Part shown: positions 45,201 to 59,300 of the stretch, in pieces | Numbering within the stretch: position 1 is the stretch's first letter | How the letters are laid out: each line of letters begins with the position of its first letter | Assembly (NCBI GenBank): GCA_900708905.1 | Contig: CAADRB010000069.1 | Span: 521,214 to 585,213 of the forward strand | Origin: Hymenolepis diminuta | Taxonomy: Eukaryota; Platyhelminthes; Cestoda; Cyclophyllidea; Hymenolepididae | Direction: 5' to 3' | DNA: 64,000 bases | Notes under the pieces: model-generated | The model's database searches: none | Told to the model about the DNA's origin: nothing | Seen by the model: only the letters and a program-made list of their open reading frames with translations | Program-made: the position numbers and the translations under genes

Positions 45201-48200
45201 AGCTTTAACAAAATCTCCAAAGTCAAAATGGTTCCTGATGGATGTATTTATGTTTTGATAGATTCATTTCCTCATAAAGTTAAATTAGAATTTCTTAGCT
45301 TGAGTGCAGTTTAGTACGTTGAGACAAGGAATCTACTTGTTAAGTCAATTAAACTACCAGAACAGAGGTCAAGACGTCAATGTCCATTGGTGCACATCCT
45401 GAATCATCCGTCCTAGTTAATTTTGATCAACAAAGGGGATGGTAGAATGTGAATTTCTCATAAGAGCTCCTTCAGGAGTCATTCCCTCTATCCAAGTCAG
45501 GTATTGTAAGCAGATCTCCCAATGGACTCAGAAAATTTGGAGTATAATTAAGTTTCTAAAATGAACGTATATTTTCATAAAATAGCATTTCGTTCAAACC
45601 ATACTATGAAAAACTGAAAGCTTACGTCATTTGCTCAACCTTTCCATGTGAAATCCTGCCATAACAGTCTTAATTACAAAATAAATATTAACAAATAAAA
45701 GACAGTTTGTCCAATAATTCAAAATTCGTGTGAACTTTATAACATTTAAATTTTGCGAAAAATCTGAATGTAGGTCACTAATGGCGTTCTCATTTTGAGA
45801 TTGGCATTTTTGATGTAGTAAACAACCGAATTAGGCATACTGAAAGGAGTCGAATTGACTTCAAATTTGTTCACATAATTCGGCCAAAGGAATTCGGTTA
45901 TCTGATTCTCTGGTCAGGACAAGTTAGCTTGATTTCGGATATGGGTCATATGAAAATAGCAGATCGAAATTCGTTCAATAAATCTGTACTTAAGTTTATA
46001 ATATATTTGCCTTTTAGGAGTTATATTAAATTTAGGTTGTGTGTATCGATGAACCCGAATCATTTATCTGTCTTGAAGAGAATTGATACAGTTGATACAG
46101 CTGAAAAATTGTGAGGCGTTTTGCTTCCTAGTTGTATGCTGAAAACAATTCAGCTAATGAACTCATGCACAATAATGCAATGTTGTATAAAAGACATAGA
46201 ATTAAAATCAACTTAACTACTGATTGAACGCTAGTGAGCTCTGTTAGCTCAAAAAGTCTTATCAACTACAATCAGCTTACAAGAAAGAAAAATGGCCAGT
46301 TGACCAATTGCCTAATTTTTGCGTTCGAATGCTATAATTCTTCTCATAATTCTTCAGAAATCGAGGCTACTCTGCGAAAAACAGAATGAAGAGAAAACTG
46401 GCGTCTCTAAAAATTCTCATTACTAATATGACCTTAATAATGAAATAGCGGAATTAAAAGCCAGATAATGAATCAAATCTAAATCAAAATACACAAAGAT
46501 AATCACTGAGCTTCGCATGTCTCTGAAATCAATATACCTGAACTTGAAAGAAGTAATCCTTTATCTACTGTATATCTTTGATGCAATTTATTAATAAGTG
46601 AATTTTCATAGTAATACACTTCATCTATTTCGCTTCTTTAAATTCCACTTTATTTTGGACTGTAGGACTGGTTTCTCGCATTTAGAACTCATAGTGGGAA
46701 CCAAAATATGGACAAATTAGTCTGCCAAGTAGTCTATCGTTGAGTTAATTAGCGCTCTCATGTAAACACACTTGCTGAAGTTATAATATTATTCAATGCC
46801 AAAATATCTACATGAATATCTAATAATGGGGGAATCTACAGAATATATTGCATGAAAAGTCGTTCTAATGGCAAGCCAGTGGACACGAGTTTTCTTAAAT
46901 ACCAGTTGACGGGAAGTTAAAAGTTTTTAAGCATTTATGGATGAAGAATGGAAGACAGTGGATCAGAAAAAATGAGGAGAGAAAAAGACGTGAAAAGATA
47001 GTAAGGCAAAGCTTCTGCACAATTGAGTATTAATACACAAAGTGTTAAGTTGCCTGCTTGATGAGAGTTTGTTGGTCAGCGTTTGTTAGACTTATGCAAA
47101 TCTTTCGTTACAGATTCTATTTTCTATTTGGTTCAGGAAATTACAGAATAGACACAAGAGAATAAACAAATGAATGAATAAAAATTTGCCATCATTGCAG
47201 AAATGTTATTTCCCATTAGAAAAATCTAAAGATGCAAATAACAGCCAAAAACAACAAATATCATCTATTAAATGATCAATTTAAGATAAGAAATGCATTA
47301 ATATAAGTGTATCTTTATATTTGACCACTTCATTCTGCAAGTAATAATTGTAATTACATTGTGGGCGTCAACCAATGTAAAAATACCAAGTCGAAGAAAG
47401 TTTACATTCCTACATTACCGACAGATGGCAATAATTAAGGCTACTTAAGAAATTGATGTGCACTGATGACTAATGTTTTATAACTTCTTTATCAACTTCT
47501 TTTTGTTATATACATATATATATATATTCATATGTCATTAATAAATAAGATATTCATGTTCGTCTTGGGCCATCAATACAACTCCCACAAACAAACTATG
47601 AAACGATGGGCAGAAAACTTCGGATACTAGTGAACCTTCTATTTCAATGCATACTTCAAGACTTAATTTATTGAATTCTTGTTTTTACAAACTGGACCTT
47701 TATTTTTATTTATTCATATGACTGTTCCAACTCTGATCTAGTATCCATTTTACAAATCGATCTCTTGATTAAATTGACTCCAAATTTTGTATCTGGATTT
47801 TTAATTCGACAATACACATATATTTAAATTTTCAGTGACTTGTTTTGTTAACGAAAATAAACATTGAGTGATAAATACAGATTAATCTGGCATAAGATAA
47901 ATAAGAAAAAAACGATGATGAAGATCAGTGTGAAGATTTGCGATATTATTTATCTGAAATTTATTAAATGTATTAAATCTAAGTTAATTACAATCTAACG
48001 TAAATATTACATTACCATCACCTATTCATTGGGCTGTTTTCCGTTACTAAGGACTAAAACTTAAATTGACATTCAGTTTGTTGTTATTAATAACTGGTTT
48101 CATTAATTATTAATTTAAAAGAAATTTCAAGTAAAAGGACTCTAGGTTGAGAACTCTGTAATTCGAATTTTCAAGAGCTTAGTTGTCGAATTCCAGTTCC

Positions 48201-50307
48201 ATACGCACCCGTAAAAGATATTTAAAACACGAGTAAGCAAGAACTTGAATTCTAGTGAATAAAGAGTAGTTACTGTAGCCTTTAAATAGAATAACGATAA
48301 AAAGGACACTGACCTGAAAAGAACTACCGCAGTTTCATTTTAACAACCTGACCTCTGTCCTAACCAGTTCTGGACGCCGTTTCCCATAGCACCCGCTTGT
48401 CAAACTTAAGGGTCTAGAGACGTCTCATTAACCCGTCGATAAGAGAGATCAATATCTATAGTAATATATTCATGAATATAGTCCTGAAATATATTCTTAT
48501 CAAGGCCTTGCCGACATGCATTAATGGTATATCATGCTGGAGTTTATTTGTGCAATTGAAACCTAAAGTCAAGTACCTAAACTATTAGAGGTAAAAGTCT
48601 CATTTATTCTCCTACTTTATTGCTTTAGATAAGTCTCGATATTATTCTATGTAATGCACAGTGAAATGAATAGTCGGCTTGAATTTGAGACTTATTGTCA
48701 TTCGCTCAGTGCATGAAATTATTATTCTCAACGGTATTTACACAAATCTGGATCTAGAAGAGGCCAAATACACTAGAATATCATCCTTACTCTAAACTTA
48801 CAATAGTAAGATAAACCGTGTTGTATTGAGTCCCTACATTTCATAGCGTTCGTTGAATGAAATAATTGCTCACAATGGTATTTATCAAGACCTGGCTCCA
48901 TATATAGATCATTTGCGACCATTAAACACTAATATTCTCTCTTGACCCAAAAATTAATGTAAACAATTAAATCGAGTCAAATGAAGCTTGTCTTTACTGC
49001 ATACGGTTTATAGCTGGAGAGTTATCTTCATTTACTTAACTTTATCTATAAAAGATAGTTTCCTAAAAAACAGGATATAAATTTTATAAGGACAGCCACA
49101 AAGTCTCGAGTCACGCAAGGGAGTAAAACATTTGGCCATGACTGTCTCCCCAACTCAAATTATGGAGAATCGTTTGATGAAACATCTGGATGAAATAAAC
49201 TCAGATATATAGAAAGAATAAGGCACTTATAATGCTGTGTTTAGCTCTAAAAGGGTAACAAAAGACTGTGTTCATCAAAATTTTAATTTTTATTGATGCA
49301 TTTTTGACCATATTATTGGTTTTTATTGCAGAAAAAATGATATGATTTTTATTCAAGAAATCCTGACTTAACAGTTTCTTGTTACTTATTCATAAAATTC
49401 GCTTATTTGTTAAAATGTGCTGAATTAAATGTCTTTCCTTTGACGAATTTTGAGTAAATTACTAGAATTTGCATAATCCCGAGAGATTTGTCATTATTTT
49501 GGAGACTAATTAGATTATAATAGTTTTCGATTAACTAAGGTGCCTTTCTCCCTTCCAAAAAATGAGAAGCAATTAGTTTTAGCTAAATTCTTGCATTTTA
49601 TCTATCATCCGTTAGTATTTGCAGTCAATCATGTTTAATCAGAGTCCTTATTCTCTGAACGTTGAATTTTGTTCATACTTCTTGTTAGATTCAGTCATGT
49701 GTACCCACTTACATTGCCAAATGAAAGAATTTCTTACTGTACTTATAGATGAGATAAGCTTTGATACTATTCATGATGATTATTGCAAACCAAAGTTAAT
49801 TCAGACACCATAGGATCATTTAATCAAATTCTCATTTGATAATCTATATTTTAGTTTTACTTGACATACTATCATACTCTGTGTCTATTCTAGAGTTGTT
49901 GAAGTAGAAGATAAACCAGAAGTACATCAGCTAATGTAAAAGTAACTTCTACAGTTAAGGAAGGACCTTTAATCGTCACTACAACTAGTCTTGACTTATA
50001 CGACGATCATTAATCAAAATAAACAATATTAGTGCAATGGTATCGACCCGGTCATGATTAATAAACGATTTTGAATATTTTCTCAACTTTGACGAGCAAG
50101 AAATAAGAGACGTATAAGCTAAGCTGTACAAGAAAATGTCTGACGTAAAATATTCATCTGAAGGATCTGAAGGATCGATAGTCGATATCCACCAAGGAGT
50201 ATTCATTTATCACTCCATTAGGTGCCCAGATTTGGAGAATTTATAAAAACATCACTTCAGTTGCAAAACATCGCACATTTAGCTTAATCTCGAGCTCCAT
50301 TTTACTT

Positions 50308-50352
50308 GTCACTAGGCAACGACAGCTGACTTTAATGAGTTATCGTAGCAAC
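50308..50352 (+). promoter_or_regulatory. Two RFX X-box-like motifs
   Basis: GTCACTAGGCAAC (50308-50320) and GTTATCGTAGCAAC (50339-50352) both fit the degenerate RFX palindrome RYYNYY-N(1-3)-RRNRAC, each with a perfect RGCAAC half-site. X-boxes mark promoters of ciliary genes. A minus-strand open frame begins at 50206, 102 bp away, but its product is not recognised. Loose matches are common by chance. Confidence 0.3.
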
Positions 50353-50359
50353 GGACATT

Positions 50360-53300
50360 CACCATTTGAGACTATGTCGAATACGTCTAATAAATAAGGA
50401 TATCTTTATCATCCATCAACTGACGTATTCATGTGCATCAATTCTAGGTCAAGATTTAATGGCCTCATGACAGTTCCTAAGTGCAGAAAAATTTCTGGCA
50501 TGTTTGAAAAGCCTCTCTGATGAGGAACTTGTAGTTAGCTGATGCTCTATTGACTAGCATTAGTTATTGTGCACGTTCAATTCAGAGATATTCTCTGGCC
50601 TGTCTAACGCAGACGTAGTCAATGTTGGCCGTTGCGTCACTGTCGCACATTTTAAGAGCCGATTATTACCTTTATTACTTACAATCGTATCCAATGCCCG
50701 TTTTGGGTAAAGTAGTATCATCACAGGGCCTCCCCGGTGAGAAACTCAAATTCCACCATTCACTTTATTAGTCAGACTTATTCAGCGCATTCTGACTATT
50801 TAAATTTCTGGGCGCGTACAGATGGACACCAAAACCATGAATTCTGACCTCACAAACGGACCAGCTATGTCAAACTGAACTTACTGTAACACTGAGTCAT
50901 TCAACCTTTTTCTGTTTGCAAATTAGTTTTAATTATATTTAAAGGCAAAGAACAGTCCTCCTGTATATCACTAATCTCAGAGGTCAATAAATTAATTTTG
51001 ACTGATAGAATGCTGAGTAATCAGAGTAGGCGTCGAAAAGTTAAGGATTGACGAATGGACGCAGTCTAATGCGCCAGAATCATTTAGCATAAACAGAGTC
51101 ATATCACAGGCTTGCAATGATAGTAAACAAAAGCATTTTTCTTAAATTTCATTGAAGGATGGTTGAAAACTCATATAAAATTTTATAATTTTTAACCAAT
51201 ATCTTGTATCATTAAATGATTTGCTATAATAATATTAAGTTCAAATATTCATTTTTATTAAAAGGTACTATAAATTGGAATACTTACTATTTTATTTTAT
51301 CAATTAACATTTCAATAAAACAAGCTTATCGATACACTTGATTAGTGCTTTCTGCTACCTTCAGGATTGCCACAGCTATTAACCGTGAATCTTAAGGTAC
51401 TAAAACCCATAACCCCAGGCTGTTAAATTGCCAACCACATTGTATCCAAATTCACAGTGCCGATATATGTCAGAATATCTAAGTATAGTACAGAAGGGTC
51501 CGTTTCACATAATTTTAACCAAAAATTCATCAAAAGTGGAAGTTTCTGGCCATACTGTCAATCCTTGATGTAAGACGACAGGAAATGAAATTCTCACTGA
51601 CTCCAGAGACCATCAATAATATACTAAGTGACACATCAAACTTTTAAATTCTTCGAAGGATTGTGCTTCAAAACTTTCGTCTTAAAGAGAGTATTGAAGA
51701 CATACTCTCCACGTGCCCTCGTTTGATTTAAATTATATTTATATTCAGTTTATTTTATCAAAGGGTTAATCAAAGAACTGATTGGAAATATAATATTTAG
51801 ATGAGAGGGAGAAAAATTAGAACATTTCGATCTTTAAATATGGATTCCATAAATTCGCAGTTGCAGTTAATTCCAACAAACGTTTCTTGCTCTGAGACAT
51901 TTTGAAATCATTATATTCTCTTCAGCCAAGTTTTTACTGTAACTAGGAGAAAAAATTTAAATTTTGGTTTTTAAGTGCGACTGACTTTCCTTCTTTTTTG
52001 TTTTCAGTGTGACAGTCCATTATTTCATAAATTCGTTCAAGTTTATCGTAGCGCAGAAGAAAGTGTACATATAATTTAATCAAGTTTTATAACAGTAAGT
52101 TAGCATTAGCCAAGAGTTGCGGCCAGTCATTAGCATCGGCAGCATCGGTGATGTATATATATCTTATGGCTTTCGAATTTCAAATGCGTAATAACATAAA
52201 TATGGGATAGAACGCCTTTATTTTGTAAATCTAATTAACGTTAATTAAAATACAAATGTTTGAGCAGAACACAATACATTTTTTGAGAATAAAAGCATAC
52301 ATTGAAGGACATTTTCACGAAATTCAACCGCAATATTTTCGGCTGGAGCTATGAATGCCTTAAAAACGGAATTGAAACGATTGAGGGACAAGTACGTAGA
52401 AATAAAAAGGAAATACATCGAACTAACAGTTTTTGTTTTAAAGCTGCAGACACAAGTAATTTATAAAATATTTTTTGTGTCTAAAAACTCAGTAAATGAT
52501 GATTTAAGTCAATAAAATGGCACATCGGCTTCACATCAGATGATTGCCAGTCAGTGTGATTTATTAAGAGTTACTAGTATACAGCCACTTCAATTCACTA
52601 AACAGATCATCTATCAAAGATACTAATAGAACTATATAAGATATGCATAGTCGTCAAAATCATTTGGATCCAATGATCGCGCTGTTGATAGTCTCTCAGT
52701 TCAAAAATAAGATATTGACTGACAACGGCCAAGTCATATTCAGAAAGGAGAAGTCGAATTTGTAACATTCTACCATGGTGACAAAAATAGATGGCTAAAA
52801 AATGCTGATTCTGTCAACACTTTCCTCATAACTTTCTTCGCCTTTTAATCGTAACTCTAGTTTCACTTGTTCACCACTGACGATTGCTCCTTTTTCCTCC
52901 CATTCCAATTTCTCAGTTTACAACTTCCTCTCTCATTTTTGAATGCTTATCTAATACATCCAAGTTCAAACTCAAGTTTTGGTCTTCTTTTGGAAAGGCT
53001 ATTCTATTCTCTTAGTCCGTGGATATCTCTGAGGATAACTTTTAAAGGTACTAAAGTGGCTCTTCTGACAGAATTGATCGTATTTTAAGTTAATTTAGTT
53101 CCCTTTTAATTATTCTTTGCAGTTTATTCTGGTATTAAATGGACAAAAATGTAGAGGAAAGGCTTTGTATCATCTGCATCTATTTAGTCAGTTAATATCA
53201 ATCATACAATGACAATATTAAAGCAGAACTCCAACCCATAGTTCTGCACTAAGTATAATGAAAAAGTAACTGTTATCTTTTAACATCCAAAAAGGTATTA

Positions 53301-56300
53301 ATATTTGCATTCTTCATAAACACATGTTATTGGATTTTAATGACATTTCTGCACGCAGTTCTGTTTCTTCCAAGACGACTAAATAAAAGGCGTCTTATTT
53401 CACTCTCCACCATAAAAACATATGTATATCTGATAGGACCTGATATTCTAAGGGCTTTCACTAAGTGGAGATTTTATGGCCTTCTCCTATACATACATTA
53501 CTCATAGAAGAATCAATATATTTTACAAAAAAATACAACAAAATAATGGAGGTGAATTTAATTATTGACGCGCAGCGCTCTACACTAATGTATCATCGGT
53601 TCTCAAACTCAGTGAGACCACACGCGAGAATGAAGTGTGTGCGCGCCATTCACACTGTGAGAACTAATGTTCTAAAATCGAGGCCTGCATGAAGTCATAG
53701 AAACAGATAACGTCGGCGTAATACATAAATGAGGATAGAAATGAATAATTAAAATATTGAACTGTACTTCTATTTATTTTCTGATTGAAATCTCAGATGC
53801 TAAGACATGCAATAAAATAGAGAACGTCCCTTTGAATTAGTCAATATTTAGTAAATTTAAACAAAAGATTGGTTCAAAAGTAAAATTTGACAAGGGGCAC
53901 ATAGATTTCAATGCTATATTTACTGAGAGAAGGAGGAGGAGGTAGACGGGGATTTCAATCTTAAAGCCTCAGTTTCTACATCGTTCAGATTGTCATTAGG
54001 ACCTTCTTTTCCTAAAATTATCACCATTTCATTTAGTGTTGAGAACCATCAATTGGAGTTTAACTCTCAAGCAAAATTGATTAACTTTTCAGAGCAAAGA
54101 TTTGCATTCTTTTGCATTCCATTTTAATCTTGCATTCACAGAACAGTTCAATTCTTTTGGTTACGAAAGAAGGCGGTCCACTCAAGTTGTCCACTTTTTT
54201 TTAAGATTGACTGACCCGACTGCCATCTTTTGATTAACGAAGTTGTTAAATTGTATAAGTTAACGAGATCTTTTTAATGGTCGGGAAAGCAGAATCGTCC
54301 TAACTTGCACAGCAGGATCCATCAGGTCTTAATCAAAGTCAGTAGTGCTTATAGAGACCATCTTTTCCAGTTTCTTGACAATTTTAATAGTCATTTTCAT
54401 AAGTTTCTAATCCGAGAGAGAAGATAATCTGTAACACTTTCTTATGGACGTTACGTACGATGTAATGCCTTCTTAGGTAACACACCTATAACAAATTGTA
54501 ATGACCTGAGGAAATTTTATAATAAAAGTATACTTTAAGAAGAGGTTTTACTATATAATAACTTTTATGAAAGCTACATCAATGCAACTGCAAACCATTT
54601 AAATTTACAGGTAATTCGCAAAACATACTTTAGGTAACAGTATGTTCATGATATTACGATTTGAATGCATATATCAGACAACAAAATGGAAAAACAAATT
54701 TCCTTTGCCTCACGATCTTGATGGAAAAACTGAATGTGTAAATTGGGAAAAAGTGTTGCTTTGAAAATGCAAAAAGTTTTCCCAATCATCTCATATACTG
54801 GCATTCAAATATAATGTCACATTCAAACAATAATCCTCTTTGATAAATTGCATGAAATATGTTTAATAAAATATTGCTATTTTCTGTTCCTTGTTTAAAG
54901 CAAATAAATTATTTTACGAAATATCATAGCAGCAAAGTGCATTAGCTTAAATTTAAACAATGGCAATTTAATTATGATAAAAATTTGTGAAAATTTCCGT
55001 TTGGTCTAGATTTTATTCAACATAACATGTTTGCACTAATAGTAATATTAGTATTACTTGTGAAGGAACTTTGAAGGTTAACTAAAATTGTTGAAACTTC
55101 TAAATGTTTTATTTTAAATTTTCAAATACCACTGATTATGATAAGGGTTCATGCATTTACTTTTTCTATAATTAGTATTTCGTTTTATCGTTTAAGTAGT
55201 AGTTAAAATGCTAAACTGGGTCAACTTTAGGGAGCTCGACTTTGTTAAAATCATGGAAACTCGGATCACTCTTCCAGTATTTTAATCATTGGAATAAAAA
55301 GTATCCGAAGTGATTGATCAACCAGCCAGGTTAATAAATTTTTCAATAAACTCTGGACGTAACGAGCATACACTCAACCAGAAAAAGGAGACACATTCTG
55401 AAACTCAGACATTTGAATATAAGAGTATGAAGCAGTGGACCATAACCGAGAAAAAAACCTACAATTTGGATCCAATCTTGTAGGACCTTTTGATGCTCTG
55501 AATTTAATTTCTACTTCTGCTCTTTTCCATTTCACTAGCCCCTTAAGTCAAATGCTTCACCACAATAAAAATTAAATTCTTTTCCTTTACTATTTGGCTG
55601 CTAATAAGGACAGGTTTTCTAATCTGTTTTAATTTTTCCTTTTTTGACTTAAATTGTTAGATTTGATTTCGTTTATGATTGATAATTTGTATTAGCAACT
55701 CCACAATAGCAAACCACGATTCGATTGTAATTTTAGGGATTGTGCCTCATATTTAAATTTATTAAATTATCTTTAAATTAGTGATTAATTATGGTCAGTA
55801 TATATCACTGAGATGGTTTACATTGATGTGTTATCCCACCCCTTATAATGTAAGTCACCATTAGATCTTCTTTTTAGAAATTATCCATCGTTGCTACTTA
55901 TAAGTTAGATAATATTGTAGATCAAGCAGTGAGACATGGGCGACAATGCCATCGAAATGAACTTAATGGATTTGATTATAACAATTAAGTCTTTGATAAA
56001 ATGCAATATTTGACAAAAGTGCATGCACTATCTCAGCCATCTGGCTTATTGAAAGTATTCTATGACATAAATTGCTGGATAAAGCAATTTAAAACATATT
56101 TTCATTATTAATGGCATTAAATGGAGGGACTTGCTTTATTAAAGTGGTTTCAGAAAGGGAACCAATATTAAAATCACTTTATAATAACGCAATTTGGAAA
56201 TAAGTAACAATAAAAGACCTTAAGAACATACACCGTTGAAATAATATAGAAATCACCAAGTAGACTTTGTAATATAAATGAAAAGGGCATGGAATGTCAA

Positions 56301-59300
56301 TAAACAAAATGATCTCTTATTCGGAATGTACCCTTAGATCAATTATATCCTAATCTCAAGGGCATTGGTGACCAATTATAATGAATGAGTGAAATTTGGA
56401 AAATATATTGTCTTAGGCTTCCCTTGGATAATCATATAATTCTTTTCAGGAAGTTTTCGAGAAACTACTCTTCATGGTAAACGCTAATAATGACGCTTCA
56501 GAATTCTTAGTCGTAATATTGGTTTTATTGTTGATTTAACACATCAGAGTTTTTTTCCTTCTAATTTTTAAAGAAAATAAGACATCATGAACTGCCAGAG
56601 TCTAATTTCTTAACCTACAGTTTTCAACTGAGATTGTGAAGTGTCTAGACATCTGTTTATTTAGAAGCGTCCATATTTCAGAATAATGGGTGCATGACCA
56701 AACAGGAATGCATGATCTCGCAAATAGGTAAAGTCCAATGCGAGAAAACGTCTTTAAGGATATCGGCGAAAAGTAGAGATAATCTTGACCTAAGTTATTC
56801 AAAGGAATCCACAAAATCAATATATTGTGATGGATTAAGTTACTGAAGCTGAATTAATACGATTTCAATTAACCCCTGCATTCTTAAAACGCATTTGGGA
56901 TCCTTTAACAGCCCTTTAAATATGAATATTTCCTCTAATCACCAAATAGAGTGATTTTTATTGAACTATGCTCTAATTTATCCTGTTACAAAACAAAAGA
57001 CGTAATTTTCCTTGCTTATGCGATTTGGAGTTATTGAATTATAGGATTTTTGGATTCATTACAATCCGATCAGTGATCTAAACGATTAGATTAAAGATAA
57101 ATACTGGCAGATTTAAAACTGATTCAACTTATATGAACTCCCATGAGTTCTGTAAAGTTAGGGTCATGTGAGCTAGAATCATCTGATAGCATCATGGCTG
57201 ATGGGAAAAAAATACATTGAACTTTACAGTTAAGGGCTAGGATCCATGGGTACGAATTTATTCAGGAAACAGAGAAGAAATCCTAAAATTTTCATATTTG
57301 AACACTTACACGCGAAACCTGAAACTCTAAGCACGAAGGAAAAGGCGTGCAACTGGGATATATACGTATATATATTATTTCCGTTTTAATTGATCTCCAT
57401 CTCTTAACCTTCATTTAACTGAACTGGCCATACTGAGTACATTGGATGACATGATTCAAAGTACGATATCCGAATTAGTGTGGTCAAAAACCAGGTGACG
57501 GTTATGCTGCATCTCACTTCCAAAGGTAATAAGATACAACAGTTAATACATTTCTTTCAATTCAATTTGCATTCAAAATGCTATTCATTGCATTAATATG
57601 AACCATGTATACTTAAATCACAAGTTTCAGATGCAATTAACTGGAAACAAAGATGCACAGATATTAGATTCAAAGATTTTGTTTTTATTCATTAGATGTT
57701 TTAGGATTTATTATCTGCAGTACAGGGGTCTAATTCATATAAATAAAATCCTTAACATAATCACTTAAAATATATGCAAATACTAATACGATTAAAGAAG
57801 CTGAAGTCTGTATAATCCAAAACATGGTACCATATTTTGTCACGAGTATATTACTATCTCATTTTCACTTTTCGGGAAAATTACCGGAACAACAACCGCT
57901 GTGTTTATTCAAAGAATTGATCGTTTAACTTCTCCGAAAAAGCACAAAAATAAGACAAAGAGATGATGGAGGCGACACCGACACATTTAGAGCTCTAAAT
58001 TTCTCCATGTCCCAGATTTAGGTAAAGATGTTTAATGACTCACTGTGTGGAGGCACAAAACTCACAACACTCTTTGAGAAGAGACCGAAACTGGACAAGA
58101 ACGTGGCCGATTGACTAAGAACATGATTTCAACTCCCTTTTTTTCTACCGTCTTGTCTTTTGAGATTTCAGTCTGCTCGGAAATATTTCAATTTTTGTGA
58201 GATTGTGGTCTGTGTGAATTCTCGTTGCGAAATGATGTCAATAACCTAAAGAATCGGACAACGCCATTTTTATTAGAGGCTTTCCGAACTTGAGGAAATG
58301 TGAAAAGACAATTTTTTTATCCATAGCGCTTTTTAAAGAATGTTTAACATGTAATTTTGAATTGTTTAAATTCATTATTTTATTTTCCATATATTTCTTT
58401 GCCGATTTTTGGCTAAAATTGCCAAGAAAAAACGGTATTTGAATAACTGAACTCCTACTACACTGCCATAAAATTGCTTTAAATACCTTAATTAAACATA
58501 TTTAATTAGTAGCTTCATATTTATTTCCAGAAATGCGCAATCTCAGCCAATAATTACCAAACATTTATTTCAACTTGATTTTATTTTATACTTCCAAATG
58601 ACCATAAGGTAGTAAGTTAGGCAAAATTCAGAGAGAGCTTTGTTTACAGAGTAACAACTGATTATACAGAATAAATTATAAATAACGGACAAAGTCCGAG
58701 AACACAAAAAATTAATTTATTTACATTTTTTCCATTTTAGTAATAAAATGAACTTAGGTAACACGGGTGAACATGTTCCAACAAATCAACAAATTATGAA
58801 ACGGCACTTATTGTGGAATTTGTAAAACTTCATGATATAGACTAAATGAAATCATGGTTACTGTAGATGATGAAATGTGTATTATATTGTGTATTTTATT
58901 AACACAGTGTTTATTAATATATTTATTACAGATATTCAGGATTTAAAATTTTTGTTCTTTGAATGATGTGTAATAATTCATCTTAGTATTATGTGGCCTC
59001 CCTCTTTTAGGAGAACTCCGATTATTCTCGCATCTATGTCTTCACGGAAGTGATTTGGCAGTTTCTATCCTGAACGTGTTAATGCCGATTTATATATCAC
59101 ATTCTTTACCAAACAGTAATGATAAACCGTACTGGGTTTATATTATTTCGATCCAAATACTGCAGCTTTATCTTATATCATGCCAAGAAGGGATTGAATT
59201 TAGAGCTCAGTAGGATAGCTCAATACAACTTTCAAAGCACCTTTAGTATACTTTTGTATAGAGAGTAATTCTCACTCAAGTATTTTCGAAAAATCGAATC

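Larger units (their letters stand above)
37065..50300. other. Gene-poor region, first part
   Basis: No exon can be supported on either strand. Content is AT-rich unique-looking sequence with simple repeats at 41.1-41.3 and 47.5 kb and hairpins at 38609 and 42202. Confidence 0.5.
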
